A model generated the notes under the pieces. It was not told where the DNA came from and ran no database searches. It saw only the letters and a program-made list of their open reading frames with translations. From NCBI RefSeq assembly GCF_010993735.1, contig NZ_WQNI01000009.1, positions 248,001 to 312,000 on the forward strand: 64,000 nt of DNA, written 5' to 3'. Position 1 is the stretch's first letter; every line of letters starts with the position of its first letter. The translations under genes were made by a program, and so were the position numbers. Of this stretch, positions 8,325 through 17,624 are shown piece after piece. This DNA is from Chelativorans alearensis (GTDB lineage: Bacteria; Pseudomonadota; Alphaproteobacteria; Rhizobiales; Rhizobiaceae).

Positions 8325-9740
8325 CTATTCGCGACGACCCGTTGATTTCGGGAAGACTGCTCGCTTAGCTAGGCTACCCGCCGCTTCGTCTCCCCCCCGC
8401 GCCCACTCGGGCAGCATGTCGCCATGGGCGGCGATGAGGTCATCGGTAAGGTTCCATATCTGTTCAAGGTCGAGTTCCGCCGCCGCGTGCGGGTCCATCA
8501 TCGCCGCGTGATAGATATGCTCGCGGCTCTCCTTCATGAGCGCGGCCACCGTCAGTTCCTGTACGTTGATGTTGGTGCGCATCAGCGCCGTGAGCTGGGG
8601 CGGCAGGGAGCCGACCACCGTTGGCTGAATGCCGTTGGCGTCCACCAGGCACGGCACCTCCACCGCACAACCCTCAGGCAGCGACGTGATGTAGCTTTTG
8701 TTGGAGACGTTGCCGTAGATGACGGAAGGCTCGCCGGTCCACACGGAGTTCATGATCGAGGAGGCATATTCGTGGCTCTCCTCCACTTCGATGCGCTCGG
8801 CTTTGCGATAGGCGTCGGCCTGCGCCTTCCAGCGCTCGATCTGCTCCACGCAGCGCTTTGGATATTCGTCGAGCGGGATGCCGAACTTCTCGATGAGGTC
8901 GGGCCGGTCGCGCTTGATGAACCATGGTACGTATTCGGCGAAATGCTCGGAGCTCTCGGTGACGAAATAGCCGAGCCTCGTCAGCATCTCGTAGCGCACC
9001 TTGTTGGGGCAGCGCGGGTTCCAGTGGCTAGGCTTCGGGAAACGCTCTTCACGGTAGCCCTTGAGAAGTTCGGGATAGAGGTTCTTGTAGCTCCCGTCCG
9101 GCTGCCGGTGCTCGAAACTCAGGTAGAAGGCCATGTGGTTGATGCCGGCGGCACGGTAGCGGATATCCTCCACCGGGATGCCGAGATCGCGCGCAAGCTC
9201 CCACGCCGTGCCCTGTACGGAGTGGCACAGCCCCACCTGCCGGATCTGCGGATATTTTTCGGCGATCGCCCAAGTATTGATGGCCATCGGGTTCACATAT
9301 TGCAGGAGGATAGCCCCGGGGCATACCTCCATCATGTCCGCACACACGTTCCACAGGTGCGGCACGGTCCTGATGGCCCGCATGATGCCACCCACGCCCA
9401 GCGTGTCGGCAATCGTCTGGCGCAGGCCATACTTCTTCGGCACCTCGAAGTCGATCACCGTCGATGGCTCGTAGCCGCCCACCTGGAAGGCGACGATGAC
9501 GAAATCAGCGCCATCGAGCGCAGCACGCCGCTCCGTATACGTCTCCACCTTCGCCGGCCCCCCCAGCGTCGCCACCAGCTTATTGGCGACGACCGCGCTT
9601 TCCTCCAGCCGCTGCCGATCGACGTCCATCAGCGCGACGGTGGCGCCGGCAAGGGCGGGACGCTGCAGCACGTCGCCGATGATGTTCTTCATGAACACCG
9701 TCGAGCCCGCGCCGATGAAGGCAATTCTCGGGTATGCCAT
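8325..9740 (-). CDS. melA: Alpha-galactosidase, glycoside hydrolase family 4
   Basis: A 471-residue GH4 enzyme, a family that hydrolyses glycosides by an NAD- and Mn-dependent redox-elimination route. The N-terminal Rossmann motif is IAFIGAGST, the metal and substrate motif is GLCHSVQGT (near residue 172), and GINHMAFY follows near residue 200. The CHSV form and the GINHMAF motif match MelA-type alpha-galactosidases. The start at 9740 has GGAG 8 bases upstream. It is the last gene of a transporter operon whose order matches the S. meliloti alpha-galactoside locus, which supports melibiose/raffinose-type substrates. Confidence 0.93.
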   Translation of the reverse strand: MAYPRIAFIGAGSTVFMKNIIGDVLQRPALAGATVALMDVDRQRLEESAVVANKLVATLGGPAKVETYTERRAALDGADFVIVAFQVGGYEPSTVIDFEVPKKYGLRQTIADTLGVGGIMRAIRTVPHLWNVCADMMEVCPGAILLQYVNPMAINTWAIAEKYPQIRQVGLCHSVQGTAWELARDLGIPVEDIRYRAAGINHMAFYLSFEHRQPDGSYKNLYPELLKGYREERFPKPSHWNPRCPNKVRYEMLTRLGYFVTESSEHFAEYVPWFIKRDRPDLIEKFGIPLDEYPKRCVEQIERWKAQADAYRKAERIEVEESHEYASSIMNSVWTGEPSVIYGNVSNKSYITSLPEGCAVEVPCLVDANGIQPTVVGSLPPQLTALMRTNINVQELTVAALMKESREHIYHAAMMDPHAAAELDLEQIWNLTDDLIAAHGDMLPEWARGGDEAAGSLAKRAVFPKSTGRRE

Positions 9741-9757
9741 TCTGCTTTCTCCGAAAT

Positions 9758-11425
9758 TCAAGCGGCAATTTCAAACGCGGCACGGACGAGCCGCGCCGTA
9801 TAGTCGGTCTTGGGGTTGGACAACACGTCTTCCACCGGGCCTTCTTCGACGATCTTGCCGAACTGCATCACCATCACCCGATGGCACAGAGCCCGCACCA
9901 CCTTCAGGTCGTGCGAGATGAACAGGTAGGAAAGGCCCTTCTCGTCCTGCAGCTTACGCAACAGCTCGATGATTTGCGCCTGCACCGACAGATCGAGCGC
10001 CGAGGTCGGCTCGTCGAGAAGGATGAATTCCGGCTCTAGAGCGATCGCCCTGGCAATGGCGATGCGCTGGCGCTGCCCGCCGGAGAATTCGTGCGGAAAG
10101 CGGTTGAGGATCGTGTCTGGCAGCCCGGCGTCGACGAGTGCCTGGCGCACGCGGTCCACCCGCTCGCGCGTGTTCGCGCCAATGCCGTTGACGATCAGCC
10201 CCTCCTCGATGATCTGCCTGACCGACATGCGTGGGTTGAGCGAGGCGAAGGGGTCTTGGAACACCACCTGCATGCGCGAACGCAGCGGCTGCATGGCCTT
10301 GCGGTTCCGCCCGTGGATCGCATCACCATTGAAGAATATCTCGCCGCCCTGGTTGTCGATCAGCCGGATGAGGGCCTGGCCGAAGGTGGTCTTGCCCGAG
10401 CCGCTCTCACCGACGAGGCCAAGGGTCTCATGGCGCTTCAAGCCCAGGTCGAGATTATCGACGGCCACCAGGTCGAAATAGTCGGGCTTGAACATGCCGC
10501 CGCGCCGGAGCTTGAAGGTGACGTTGACCGTTCTGCCCTCCAGCACGATCGGCTCACCCCCGCCGAGTGGCTTTGCCGAACCCTTGGGTTCAGCGCCCAT
10601 GAGACGTTTGGTGTAGGGGTGTTGTGGCTTGCGGAACAGCGCCTCTGTCTCGTTGTGCTCCTGCACGACGCCGTTCTGCATCACATAGACGTATTCGGAG
10701 AACTGCCGGACGATGGTCAGGTCGTGGGTGATCAGGATCACCGCCATCCCGTACTTATCCTTCAGCTCCTTGATAAGATTGAGGATCTGCGCCTGCACCG
10801 TCACGTCGAGCGCCGTCGTCGGCTCGTCGGCGATGAGGATATCCGGCCGGTTGGCCAAGGCCATCGCGATCATCACGCGCTGCCGCTGACCGCCGGAAAG
10901 CTGGTGTGGGTACTGCCTCAGCCGCGCCTCTGGCTCGGGAATATGCACTTCCTCCAGAAGCTGCCGCGCCCTTTCCGTAGCTTCCTTGCCGCTGATGCGA
11001 TTGTGCAGATGCAGGATCTCGCAGATCTGCCGGCCGATCGTATAGACCGGGTTGAGCGAGGACATGGGCTCCTGAAAGATCATCGAGACCTTTTTGCCGC
11101 GCAGACGCCGCATCCCCCGATCGCTCATGGACACGATGTCCATTCCCGAAAGCGTGATGTTCGTGCCCGGTTTGATCGTCGCCCGCCGCGACAAGAGCCG
11201 CATCACCGTGCGCGCGGTGACCGACTTGCCCGACCCGCTCTCGCCCACCAGCGCGATCGTTTCGCCCTTGTGGAGCTGGAAGGAGACGTCGCGCACGGCA
11301 TTCACCACTCCACCCTCGACCTTGAAATCGACGGCGACGTTGCGCGCGTCGAGGATCAGCTCGCGGCCGTGCTGGCCGAGGTCGTGCCGCTCGGGCGGGG
11401 CGAAGGGATTGCTTCTGTCGAGCAT
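9758..11425 (-). CDS. agpD: Double-ATPase subunit of an alpha-galactoside/oligopeptide-type ABC importer
   Basis: A 555-residue fusion of two OppD/OppF-type nucleotide-binding domains. Walker A motifs are GESGSGKSVTART (first half) and GESGSGKTTFGQ (second half). Signatures LSGGQRQRVMIA and FSGGQRQRIAIA and two DEPTxALD Walker B/D-loop motifs are intact, so both sites should hydrolyse ATP. An OppD-type C-terminal segment (QHPYTKRLMGAEP) ends the first half. The start at 11425 is preferred over 11455 because of a purine-rich GGGGGAA just upstream. It is encoded 10 bases after the permease gene and 17 bases before melA. Confidence 0.93.
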   Translation of the reverse strand: MLDRSNPFAPPERHDLGQHGRELILDARNVAVDFKVEGGVVNAVRDVSFQLHKGETIALVGESGSGKSVTARTVMRLLSRRATIKPGTNITLSGMDIVSMSDRGMRRLRGKKVSMIFQEPMSSLNPVYTIGRQICEILHLHNRISGKEATERARQLLEEVHIPEPEARLRQYPHQLSGGQRQRVMIAMALANRPDILIADEPTTALDVTVQAQILNLIKELKDKYGMAVILITHDLTIVRQFSEYVYVMQNGVVQEHNETEALFRKPQHPYTKRLMGAEPKGSAKPLGGGEPIVLEGRTVNVTFKLRRGGMFKPDYFDLVAVDNLDLGLKRHETLGLVGESGSGKTTFGQALIRLIDNQGGEIFFNGDAIHGRNRKAMQPLRSRMQVVFQDPFASLNPRMSVRQIIEEGLIVNGIGANTRERVDRVRQALVDAGLPDTILNRFPHEFSGGQRQRIAIARAIALEPEFILLDEPTSALDLSVQAQIIELLRKLQDEKGLSYLFISHDLKVVRALCHRVMVMQFGKIVEEGPVEDVLSNPKTDYTARLVRAAFEIAA

Positions 11426-11435
11426 CTGTTCCCCC

Positions 11436-12596
11436 TCAATACGGATCGATGGCATCGCGCAGGCCGTCGCCCAGCGCGTTGAAGGCGAAGACGGTGATCA
11501 GCACGAACACCACCGGCGAAAGGATCCACGGGTAGGAGCCGATTACCGAGAAGTTTGACGTGTCCTGCAGCATCAGCCCCCAGGAGATGAGCGGTGGCTT
11601 CACCGCAAAGCCGAGGAAGCCTAGGAAGCTTTCCAGGAGCACCACCGTCGGGATCGCCAGGGTGACGGCGACAATCACATGGGAGAGCACATTGGGCAGG
11701 ATGTGGCGCAGGATGATGCGCCCGTCGCCTGCCCCCACCGCCATCGCCGCGCGTACATAGTCGACGCGCGCCAGCGCCAGCGTCTTGCCGCGCACCTCGC
11801 GCGAAAGCTGCGCCCAACCGAGCGCGGCGAGCACGACGACGACGAAGGCCAGGAAGACGTTGGACGACGCGGTGGCCGGAATCAGCGAAGCGAGCGCGAG
11901 ATATAGCGGCAGCTGCGGGAAGGCCAGCACCAGCTCCACGAAGCGCTGTAGCCAGGTGTCCGCGCGCCCGCCCAGATATCCGGAGGTGATGCCGACCAGT
12001 GTGCCGACGGTCGTCGTGATGCTAACGACGATAAGAGCGATGGCGAGCGAGATGCGTGCGCCGACAATGCCGCGCGAGAAGATATCGCGGCCGAACTTGT
12101 CGGTGCCCAGGAAGTGCACCGGCTGGCCGTCGCGCGCGCCGAAGAAGCGCACCTTGGCTGGAACGAGGCCGAAGAGCCGATAGGAACTGCCCTCGACGAA
12201 GAAACCGAGCACAATCGGGTTCCCCAGGTCCGGCCCGGTAACAGGCTGAAACGTCACGGGGTCAAGCTCCCCCGTCTCTCCGATCGGATAGGCGTAGGGC
12301 ATGAGAGAGAAGCCGCCGTCGGGCGCGAAGAATGTGATGTGGTCCGGCGGCGCAAAGGCGATGCCGGGCTCCTTCGGGTTCATCGGCGCGAAGAAATCGC
12401 CGAAGATCGTCACGATCACCAGGAGCGACACCAGCACCAGGCCGACCATGCCGCTGACGGAGCGGCGGAGGCGCCGCCAGACGAGGCGCGAATAGCTCTC
12501 CTCGCCATGTCCGGGCCGGGTCATCGGTACCTCCGGCGGCATTCCAGGCGTGGTTTCCTCGTGCTCGGTCGGTGTGGGAAGAATGGTCGTGCTCAT
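11436..12596 (-). CDS. agpC: ABC importer permease, DppC type (AgpC-like)
   Basis: A 386-residue inner membrane permease with an N-terminal cytoplasmic tail (about 35 residues), a first helix, a long periplasmic loop (about residues 65-150, including FLGTDKFGRDIFSRG) and five further helices. The binding-protein-dependent transport motif is near residues 250-270 (VRAAMAVGAGDGRIILRHILP). The LGTDxxGRDxxSR sequence is the hallmark of DppC/OppC-type permeases. Its start overlaps the agpB-like stop by 4 bp. Confidence 0.92.
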   Translation of the reverse strand: MSTTILPTPTEHEETTPGMPPEVPMTRPGHGEESYSRLVWRRLRRSVSGMVGLVLVSLLVIVTIFGDFFAPMNPKEPGIAFAPPDHITFFAPDGGFSLMPYAYPIGETGELDPVTFQPVTGPDLGNPIVLGFFVEGSSYRLFGLVPAKVRFFGARDGQPVHFLGTDKFGRDIFSRGIVGARISLAIALIVVSITTTVGTLVGITSGYLGGRADTWLQRFVELVLAFPQLPLYLALASLIPATASSNVFLAFVVVVLAALGWAQLSREVRGKTLALARVDYVRAAMAVGAGDGRIILRHILPNVLSHVIVAVTLAIPTVVLLESFLGFLGFAVKPPLISWGLMLQDTSNFSVIGSYPWILSPVVFVLITVFAFNALGDGLRDAIDPY

Positions 12597-13603
12597 TCGG
12601 CTGCTCCTCCCAGTCGTACGCGCGGGTCGAGCAAAGCCAGCAGGAAGTCGGCGATGATGTTGCCGATGATCAGCGTCGCCGCCAGCACCAGCATGAACGT
12701 GGCCGTCACATAGACGTCGCCGCGGTTCATGGAGCCGACGATGGCCGGCCCGACGGTGGCGAGCGAGAAGACGATGGCGACCTCGATCTCGCCGGTCAGC
12801 ATATAGGGCAGCACCACGCCCTGATAGGCGACGAGCGGATGCAGCGCGTTGGGCACGGCATGCTTGAGCACCACCGCGCCTTCCGACAGGCCCTTGGCGC
12901 GCGCCGTCTCCACATATTGCGCGTTCAGCGTATCGAGCAAGTTCGACCGCATGACGCGCATGTTGTAGGCAAGCCCACCGAAGGTGGCGATGGCGACCAC
13001 CGGCCAGACGTGCTTTACCAGGTCGACGAACTTACCCCACGACCACGGTGCCCCGCCATAACGCGGCGAGAAGAAGCTGCCAAGCTCCTGCACGTTGAGC
13101 TTGAAGGCGAGGATGTAGAGAATGATCAGCGCCAGCAGGAAGCGCGGGATCGTCATCCCGAGGAACGAGATGAACGAGAACAGCGTGTCGACCCAGCTAT
13201 ACTGCCGTGTCGCCGCGACAATGCCGAGCGTGATGCCCAAGATCGACGCCAGGATGTGACAGGTAAGCGCCAGCAGGATCGTGCGCGGCAGCCGCTCCGC
13301 GACCACGTCGCCGACAGGCTTGTTGTAGAAGAAACTATGCCCGAAATCGCCGCGCGTAACGATGCCGGTGAGCCAGCGCGCATATTGCACGGGGATCGGA
13401 TCGTTGAACCCGCGCGCCTCGCGCCAGGCCTCGGCCTGCGCCTCCGCCTGCTCGATAGAGGCGCCGCCCTGGTTGATAAGCTGGGAGCGGATGTAGTCGC
13501 CATAGTCGCCCGGCGGCGCTTGAATGATGGCGAAGGTCACCACGCTCAAAACGAACAGAACGGGCAGCGCCGACAAAACGCGTATGGTCACGAAGCGCAG
13601 CAT
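12593..13603 (-). CDS. agpB: ABC importer permease, DppB type (AgpB-like)
   Basis: A 336-residue DppB/OppB-type permease with six helices. The N-terminal helix is of the form RVLSALPVLFVLSVVTFAI and the EAA loop reads ARAKGLSEGAVVLKHAVPNA (near residue 235). AGGAAGAG is placed well before the ATG. It forms the translocation pore with the adjacent AgpC-like protein. A stable hairpin separates it from the upstream binding-protein gene, which would favour higher expression of the latter. Confidence 0.92.
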   Translation of the reverse strand: MLRFVTIRVLSALPVLFVLSVVTFAIIQAPPGDYGDYIRSQLINQGGASIEQAEAQAEAWREARGFNDPIPVQYARWLTGIVTRGDFGHSFFYNKPVGDVVAERLPRTILLALTCHILASILGITLGIVAATRQYSWVDTLFSFISFLGMTIPRFLLALIILYILAFKLNVQELGSFFSPRYGGAPWSWGKFVDLVKHVWPVVAIATFGGLAYNMRVMRSNLLDTLNAQYVETARAKGLSEGAVVLKHAVPNALHPLVAYQGVVLPYMLTGEIEVAIVFSLATVGPAIVGSMNRGDVYVTATFMLVLAATLIIGNIIADFLLALLDPRVRLGGAAE

Positions 13604-13622
13604 GTTTCAACTCTTCCTGGTG

Positions 13623-13645
13623 GACGAGGGGGCGGCCCCCTCGTC
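13623..13645 (-). terminator. Intercistronic hairpin between agpA and agpB
   Basis: A 10-bp GC-rich perfect stem, GACGAGGGGG (13623-13632) and CCCCCTCGTC (13636-13645), with a 3-base loop and no U-tract. It lies between the binding-protein and permease genes. Such hairpins usually stabilise the 3' end of the binding-protein mRNA or give partial termination. Confidence 0.65.
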
Positions 13646-13657
13646 ACCGTTGTAGCC

Positions 13658-15751
13658 TCAGTTCACCGGACCGTCCGCGCCCGGCTCGCCGGGCAGCGTC
13701 TCGGCAAACAGCTCGTAGTCCTGCTGCTTGTCCTCCGGCACATACACCCGCTCGCGGATGATGTTGTCCTCGGCCCAGTTGAACATGAAGATGGGCGCGC
13801 CCGCGGGGATGTTGGCAAAGCGCTTGTTGATGATGAGCGCACCAGGATATTGCGTCACGCCGATCCCCCACAGGTTCTCGGTGTAGAGCTTCTGGTACTT
13901 CTTCATCAATTCCTTGCGTTCCGCATTATCCTGGCTCGCTGTGAAGGCGTTGACGGCCTCAACCATCTCCTCCTCGAAAGGCAGGAGGTCGAGCGTGCCG
14001 TCCGAGCCCGCACGTCGCGTCCAGGTGGAGCGCGGCCCGACGGCCGCCAGCCGCTCCGTGAACTTGAGCGCTGTCGCGAGTTCCTCTGAGTTGCGGTTCA
14101 ACGCCCAGTCGAACTTGCCGCCCTGCATGAGCTGGGAGTGCGTGTTGGAGTTCTGGATGTCCAACACCACCCTGAGGCCGATCCGCTCCATCATGGCGAT
14201 GACGCCCTCGGCAAGGCTCCTGTCGGTCTGGTAGTCGCCATTGATGAGCATGACGACCTCGACGTCCTCACCGCCCACACCCTCCGCGTCGGCAGGGAAA
14301 TTCACGATACCGTTGCCATCGGTGTCGGTCAGCCCGGCCTTCTCGAGAAGGGCCTGCGCGGTCTCCACCGAATAGGGATAGTAGACCGTGGACTCCTTGT
14401 CATAGAAGGACGTTCCGGAATAGAGCCCGCCCGGATAGATAGCCGTGAACGGCCCCTTGACCAACGCCTCGCCCAGCCGCTGCCGGTCGAGCGCATGGGA
14501 CACGGCCTTGCGGAAATCGAGATTGCGGTTGAGTTCCCTCAGCGCCTGGCCGCGTGCATCGGGGCTACCCCAGCCGTTTGCCGAGAGGTTCGGATAGACC
14601 GTGTAGCCGATGGTGCGTGCACCGAAGGCGAGCCGCGCCGGTGCGTCCTCGTTGGCCGCCTTGCGCAGCGCCTCGACATAGTTCTCCGGCTGTTCGAGGT
14701 TGGAGAAGTCGCCGGTGCCCGCCACCGCCTGCACGTCGCGGTCGGCCCAGGTGGACAGCTTGTAGTGCAGTTCGTCGAGATAGGGCAGTTGGTTGCCTTC
14801 CTCGTCCACCTTCCAATAGTAGGGGTTGCGGCGCAAGACGATGATATCGTCCGACCGGTGCTCGACCGGCACCCACGCCCCCATCACCGGCCAGTTCATG
14901 AATTCCGGCGGGAAGGCATTCTTGTACTGCTCGTAGGTGTTGTCCGAGTATTTCGGATGCTCGGGCTTCAGGATATGCGCCGGCCCGGGGCAGAAGGTGC
15001 CGTAGGCCATCTGGTAGAGGTATTGCTCGGGAAACGCCTCCTCGAACGTCCACCGGATCGTGTAATCGTCAAGCGCCTCCAGTTTCGTGCCGGCGCCGCC
15101 GAAGGTGTCGGGTGTCGCGCCGTTGAGGGGCGAGACGTTCGGGTCGAGTACATGGTCTTCCCAGTAGAACATCACGTCCTCGGCATCGAAGGGATCGCCG
15201 TCGGACCATTTCGCGCCCTCGATCAGCTTCATCGTCAACTGGTGGCCGTCCTCCGACCATTCCCAGCTTTTGGCGAGGTTCGGCATCGGCTCGAGCTCGT
15301 CCGCTCTCACCGTGAAGAGCGGCCCGACGCGGGTCAGGCATTCCGACATGCCGATGTCGATGCCGCCCCAGCCCTGGCTCTGGCCGGCGATGTAGTTCCA
15401 GCCCTCCGGCCTCCCGCCGATGACATGGCGCATTACGTCGCCATAAGTGCCGATACCGTCGGGCATGTTGCCGGCCTTGAAGACCAGCGGCTCCTTTGGC
15501 AGGCGCTCGGCCACCGGCGGCAGCTTGCCTGTCTCGACGAACTTCTCGGTCACCCAGCCGGGCTCGTGATATTCGTCCAGCGCGCGGTATTCCATGATGT
15601 CGGAAATGCCGACGAAAACCGGCTCGGTCTGGGCCGCAAACTCCGGCGGATCCGGCGGGACGGTCGGCTCGACCATCTCAGCATGTACTGCCAGCGCGGA
15701 CGCGCCCAACAGCAGACTTGCCCCGCCAAGGGCAATCAGCTTCCTGTACAT
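13658..15751 (-). CDS. agpA: Periplasmic alpha-galactoside-type solute-binding protein, SBP_bac_5 family
   Basis: A 697-residue periplasmic protein of the oligopeptide-binding (DppA/OppA) family with a Sec signal peptide (residues 1-24, ending AVHA). The family motif is near residues 160-200 (LAKSWEWSEDGHQLTMKL ... WSDGDPFDAEDVMFYWE). It is well above the usual 500-600 residues, as is the S. meliloti alpha-galactoside-binding protein AgpA. Gene order (divergent AraC, binding protein, two permeases, double ATPase, GH4 alpha-galactosidase) matches the agp/mel locus, so an alpha-galactoside is a better guess than a peptide. Confidence 0.9.
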   Translation of the reverse strand: MYRKLIALGGASLLLGASALAVHAEMVEPTVPPDPPEFAAQTEPVFVGISDIMEYRALDEYHEPGWVTEKFVETGKLPPVAERLPKEPLVFKAGNMPDGIGTYGDVMRHVIGGRPEGWNYIAGQSQGWGGIDIGMSECLTRVGPLFTVRADELEPMPNLAKSWEWSEDGHQLTMKLIEGAKWSDGDPFDAEDVMFYWEDHVLDPNVSPLNGATPDTFGGAGTKLEALDDYTIRWTFEEAFPEQYLYQMAYGTFCPGPAHILKPEHPKYSDNTYEQYKNAFPPEFMNWPVMGAWVPVEHRSDDIIVLRRNPYYWKVDEEGNQLPYLDELHYKLSTWADRDVQAVAGTGDFSNLEQPENYVEALRKAANEDAPARLAFGARTIGYTVYPNLSANGWGSPDARGQALRELNRNLDFRKAVSHALDRQRLGEALVKGPFTAIYPGGLYSGTSFYDKESTVYYPYSVETAQALLEKAGLTDTDGNGIVNFPADAEGVGGEDVEVVMLINGDYQTDRSLAEGVIAMMERIGLRVVLDIQNSNTHSQLMQGGKFDWALNRNSEELATALKFTERLAAVGPRSTWTRRAGSDGTLDLLPFEEEMVEAVNAFTASQDNAERKELMKKYQKLYTENLWGIGVTQYPGALIINKRFANIPAGAPIFMFNWAEDNIIRERVYVPEDKQQDYELFAETLPGEPGADGPVN

Positions 15752-15897
15752 CTTTCCTCCCTTTCATCGCTTTACGCGTATTGCCGGAACTCCCATCCGG
15801 GCACAGTTGCGTACCCCATGACGGTACCCCTTGCGCAAAGCCACGCAATCCGGTTCTCTAAGCACTTGTTCCGGTTTTTAAAGATCGGGGAGGAAGC

Positions 15898-16887
15898 ATG
15901 TCGGATGTGATCGAAAGGAGCCGTGCGCGGGAGGGAAAGGCGAAGGCGCCGAAGCCGGTACCGCGTCCCGATCGCCGGTTCTATGCCACCACGAAAGCCT
16001 TCGGCCGCTTCGGCATCCGCTGGTTCGACCCGCAACTGATGCCGTCCGAGCATTGGCACGGCCATATCGAGTTCAACTGGCTGACCGAGGGAGGGATGGG
16101 CTATCTCTTCGACGGTCGGCCCGTGGGGATACCCCCGCAGCGCCTGGTGATGTTCTGGGCCGGCATTCCGCACCGTACGGTGAGCACCGACCGGGGGAGG
16201 AGCGGTGAGGCCCGCCAGTGCAACATCTACCTGCCGCTCGACACCTTTCTCTACATGCCCAATCTGGGCCGCCTTACCGAAACAATGATCGGCGGCGGCG
16301 TCATTGCGCTGCCGGACGACGCCGTCGACAACGCGCTTCTGGAGCGCTGGTACCAGGATTACCGCAGCGGCGACGCCGAGCGCACGGACATCCTGAAATC
16401 CGAGATCGCCAATATGCTGCGGCGTACGACACTGGTCGGCTGGGAAGAACTCCTGCCGCCATGGATCGAGACGCTGGAGCCGGTGACCCGCACCGCCTCG
16501 CCGCTCAGCTACGTGGTGGCGATGGTGCGCTATATCCACGAGAACCTGGCCGAGCCGATCTCCTCAAGGGACATTGCCCGCGTCGTCGGCCTGCACCCCA
16601 ACTATGCGCTAAACCTGTTCACACGGGTCATGCGCATTCCCGTGCGCCGCTTCGTCATCCGCATGCGGCTCATCCGCGCCCGCGCGCTGCTCTTCGAGGG
16701 CAACCTATCGATCGCCAACGCTGCCTTCCAGTCCGGCTTCACCTCGCTCAGCCAGTTCTACGCCCATTTCCGCGCCGCCTACGGTATGACGCCGCTGGAG
16801 ATGCGGCGGAACCTGGTGGCGAGCGGAAAGCTCTCCGGGAAGCCGGGAAAGGATACCTGGACAGACTGCCAGCGCGATGCCGTGTGA
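15898..16887 (+). CDS. agpT: AraC family transcriptional regulator (AgpT-like)
   Basis: A 329-residue regulator with an N-terminal cupin-like sugar-sensing part (EHWHGHIEFNWLTEGGMGYLF and MFWAGIPHRT, about residues 50-105) and a C-terminal AraC DNA-binding domain with two helix-turn-helix motifs (ISSRDIARVVGLHPNYALNL and LSIANAAFQSGFTSLSQFYA). A GGGAGGAAG ribosome site precedes the ATG. It is divergent from the agpA-like gene across 146 bp and is the likely activator of the alpha-galactoside operon. Confidence 0.9.
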   Translation: MSDVIERSRAREGKAKAPKPVPRPDRRFYATTKAFGRFGIRWFDPQLMPSEHWHGHIEFNWLTEGGMGYLFDGRPVGIPPQRLVMFWAGIPHRTVSTDRGRSGEARQCNIYLPLDTFLYMPNLGRLTETMIGGGVIALPDDAVDNALLERWYQDYRSGDAERTDILKSEIANMLRRTTLVGWEELLPPWIETLEPVTRTASPLSYVVAMVRYIHENLAEPISSRDIARVVGLHPNYALNLFTRVMRIPVRRFVIRMRLIRARALLFEGNLSIANAAFQSGFTSLSQFYAHFRAAYGMTPLEMRRNLVASGKLSGKPGKDTWTDCQRDAV

Positions 16888-16912
16888 GGCGGGGCCGTGG
16901 GAGGCGGGTCGT

Positions 16913-17563
16913 TCAAGCCGCCCGCCGCACCTCCTCCACCTCCTTTGCCAACGCCACATGCACCAGCGCCGACAGAAGCCGTGGCAGGTCGCGCCGCGTC
17001 ACCAGTTGCGCAAGCCCCTCCGCGCTCGCGGGCAGCCCCACCTTCTTCGCCGCGTCCAGCGCCTTGCGGTCGGCAAAGGGGTAGAGCTCGTCCCAGGCGC
17101 TTTGCACCTCGCGGAAGAAGATGTCCGCACCGACATCGCCGATGCCCTTGAATTCCTTCAAGAGCTCACGCTCGCGCTTGGGGTCGCGCCCCGCCGTCTC
17201 GCGCAGCTTTCTGAGATCGCCACCGTAGCGCTCCAGGATAAGGTCGGTGGAAAAGCCGATATAGCGCGAGGTGCTCTCGTCGTAGCGGGCATAGCCGGAG
17301 CGGTTGAGCACTTTCACCCGTTCCGCCCACGTCGTCGCCGCCATCTTCTTCGGCGTGCGCCAGCCCTGGTCGAACAGGGCTTGCGCCGCGTTCTGCGCAG
17401 CGCAGGCGGAAATGCGCGCACTGAACAAGAGCGAGGCGATCAGCCACTGGTAAAGGGGCGCCGGCGTGTTCTTCGCCACGTCGATGCGCAGCATGTCGGC
17501 ATAGCTCTTGGGATAGCGGTCGAGTGCTGCCCGCGCGAGATTTCGGTCGCTTGCCTTGGCCAT
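16913..17563 (-). CDS. Helix-hairpin-helix protein related to endonuclease III / DNA glycosylases
   Basis: A 216-residue all-alpha protein. A helix-hairpin-helix motif is visible near residues 140-160 (LLKEFKGIGDVGADIFFREV), followed by a helix that normally carries the catalytic Asp in the HhH-GPD superfamily (WDELYPFADRKALDAA). No iron-sulfur cysteine cluster is present at the C-terminus, unlike true Nth. It could be a degenerate base-excision repair glycosylase. The ATG at 17563 is preferred over a GTG two codons earlier on the basis of the AAAGG spacing. No functional link to its neighbours is apparent. Confidence 0.7.
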   Translation of the reverse strand: MAKASDRNLARAALDRYPKSYADMLRIDVAKNTPAPLYQWLIASLLFSARISACAAQNAAQALFDQGWRTPKKMAATTWAERVKVLNRSGYARYDESTSRYIGFSTDLILERYGGDLRKLRETAGRDPKRERELLKEFKGIGDVGADIFFREVQSAWDELYPFADRKALDAAKKVGLPASAEGLAQLVTRRDLPRLLSALVHVALAKEVEEVRRAA

Positions 17564-17624
17564 CGTCACACCTTTCTCGCTTTCGCCTACCAGACGCGCG
17601 AGAGCCAGGAATGTTCCGATGTCC

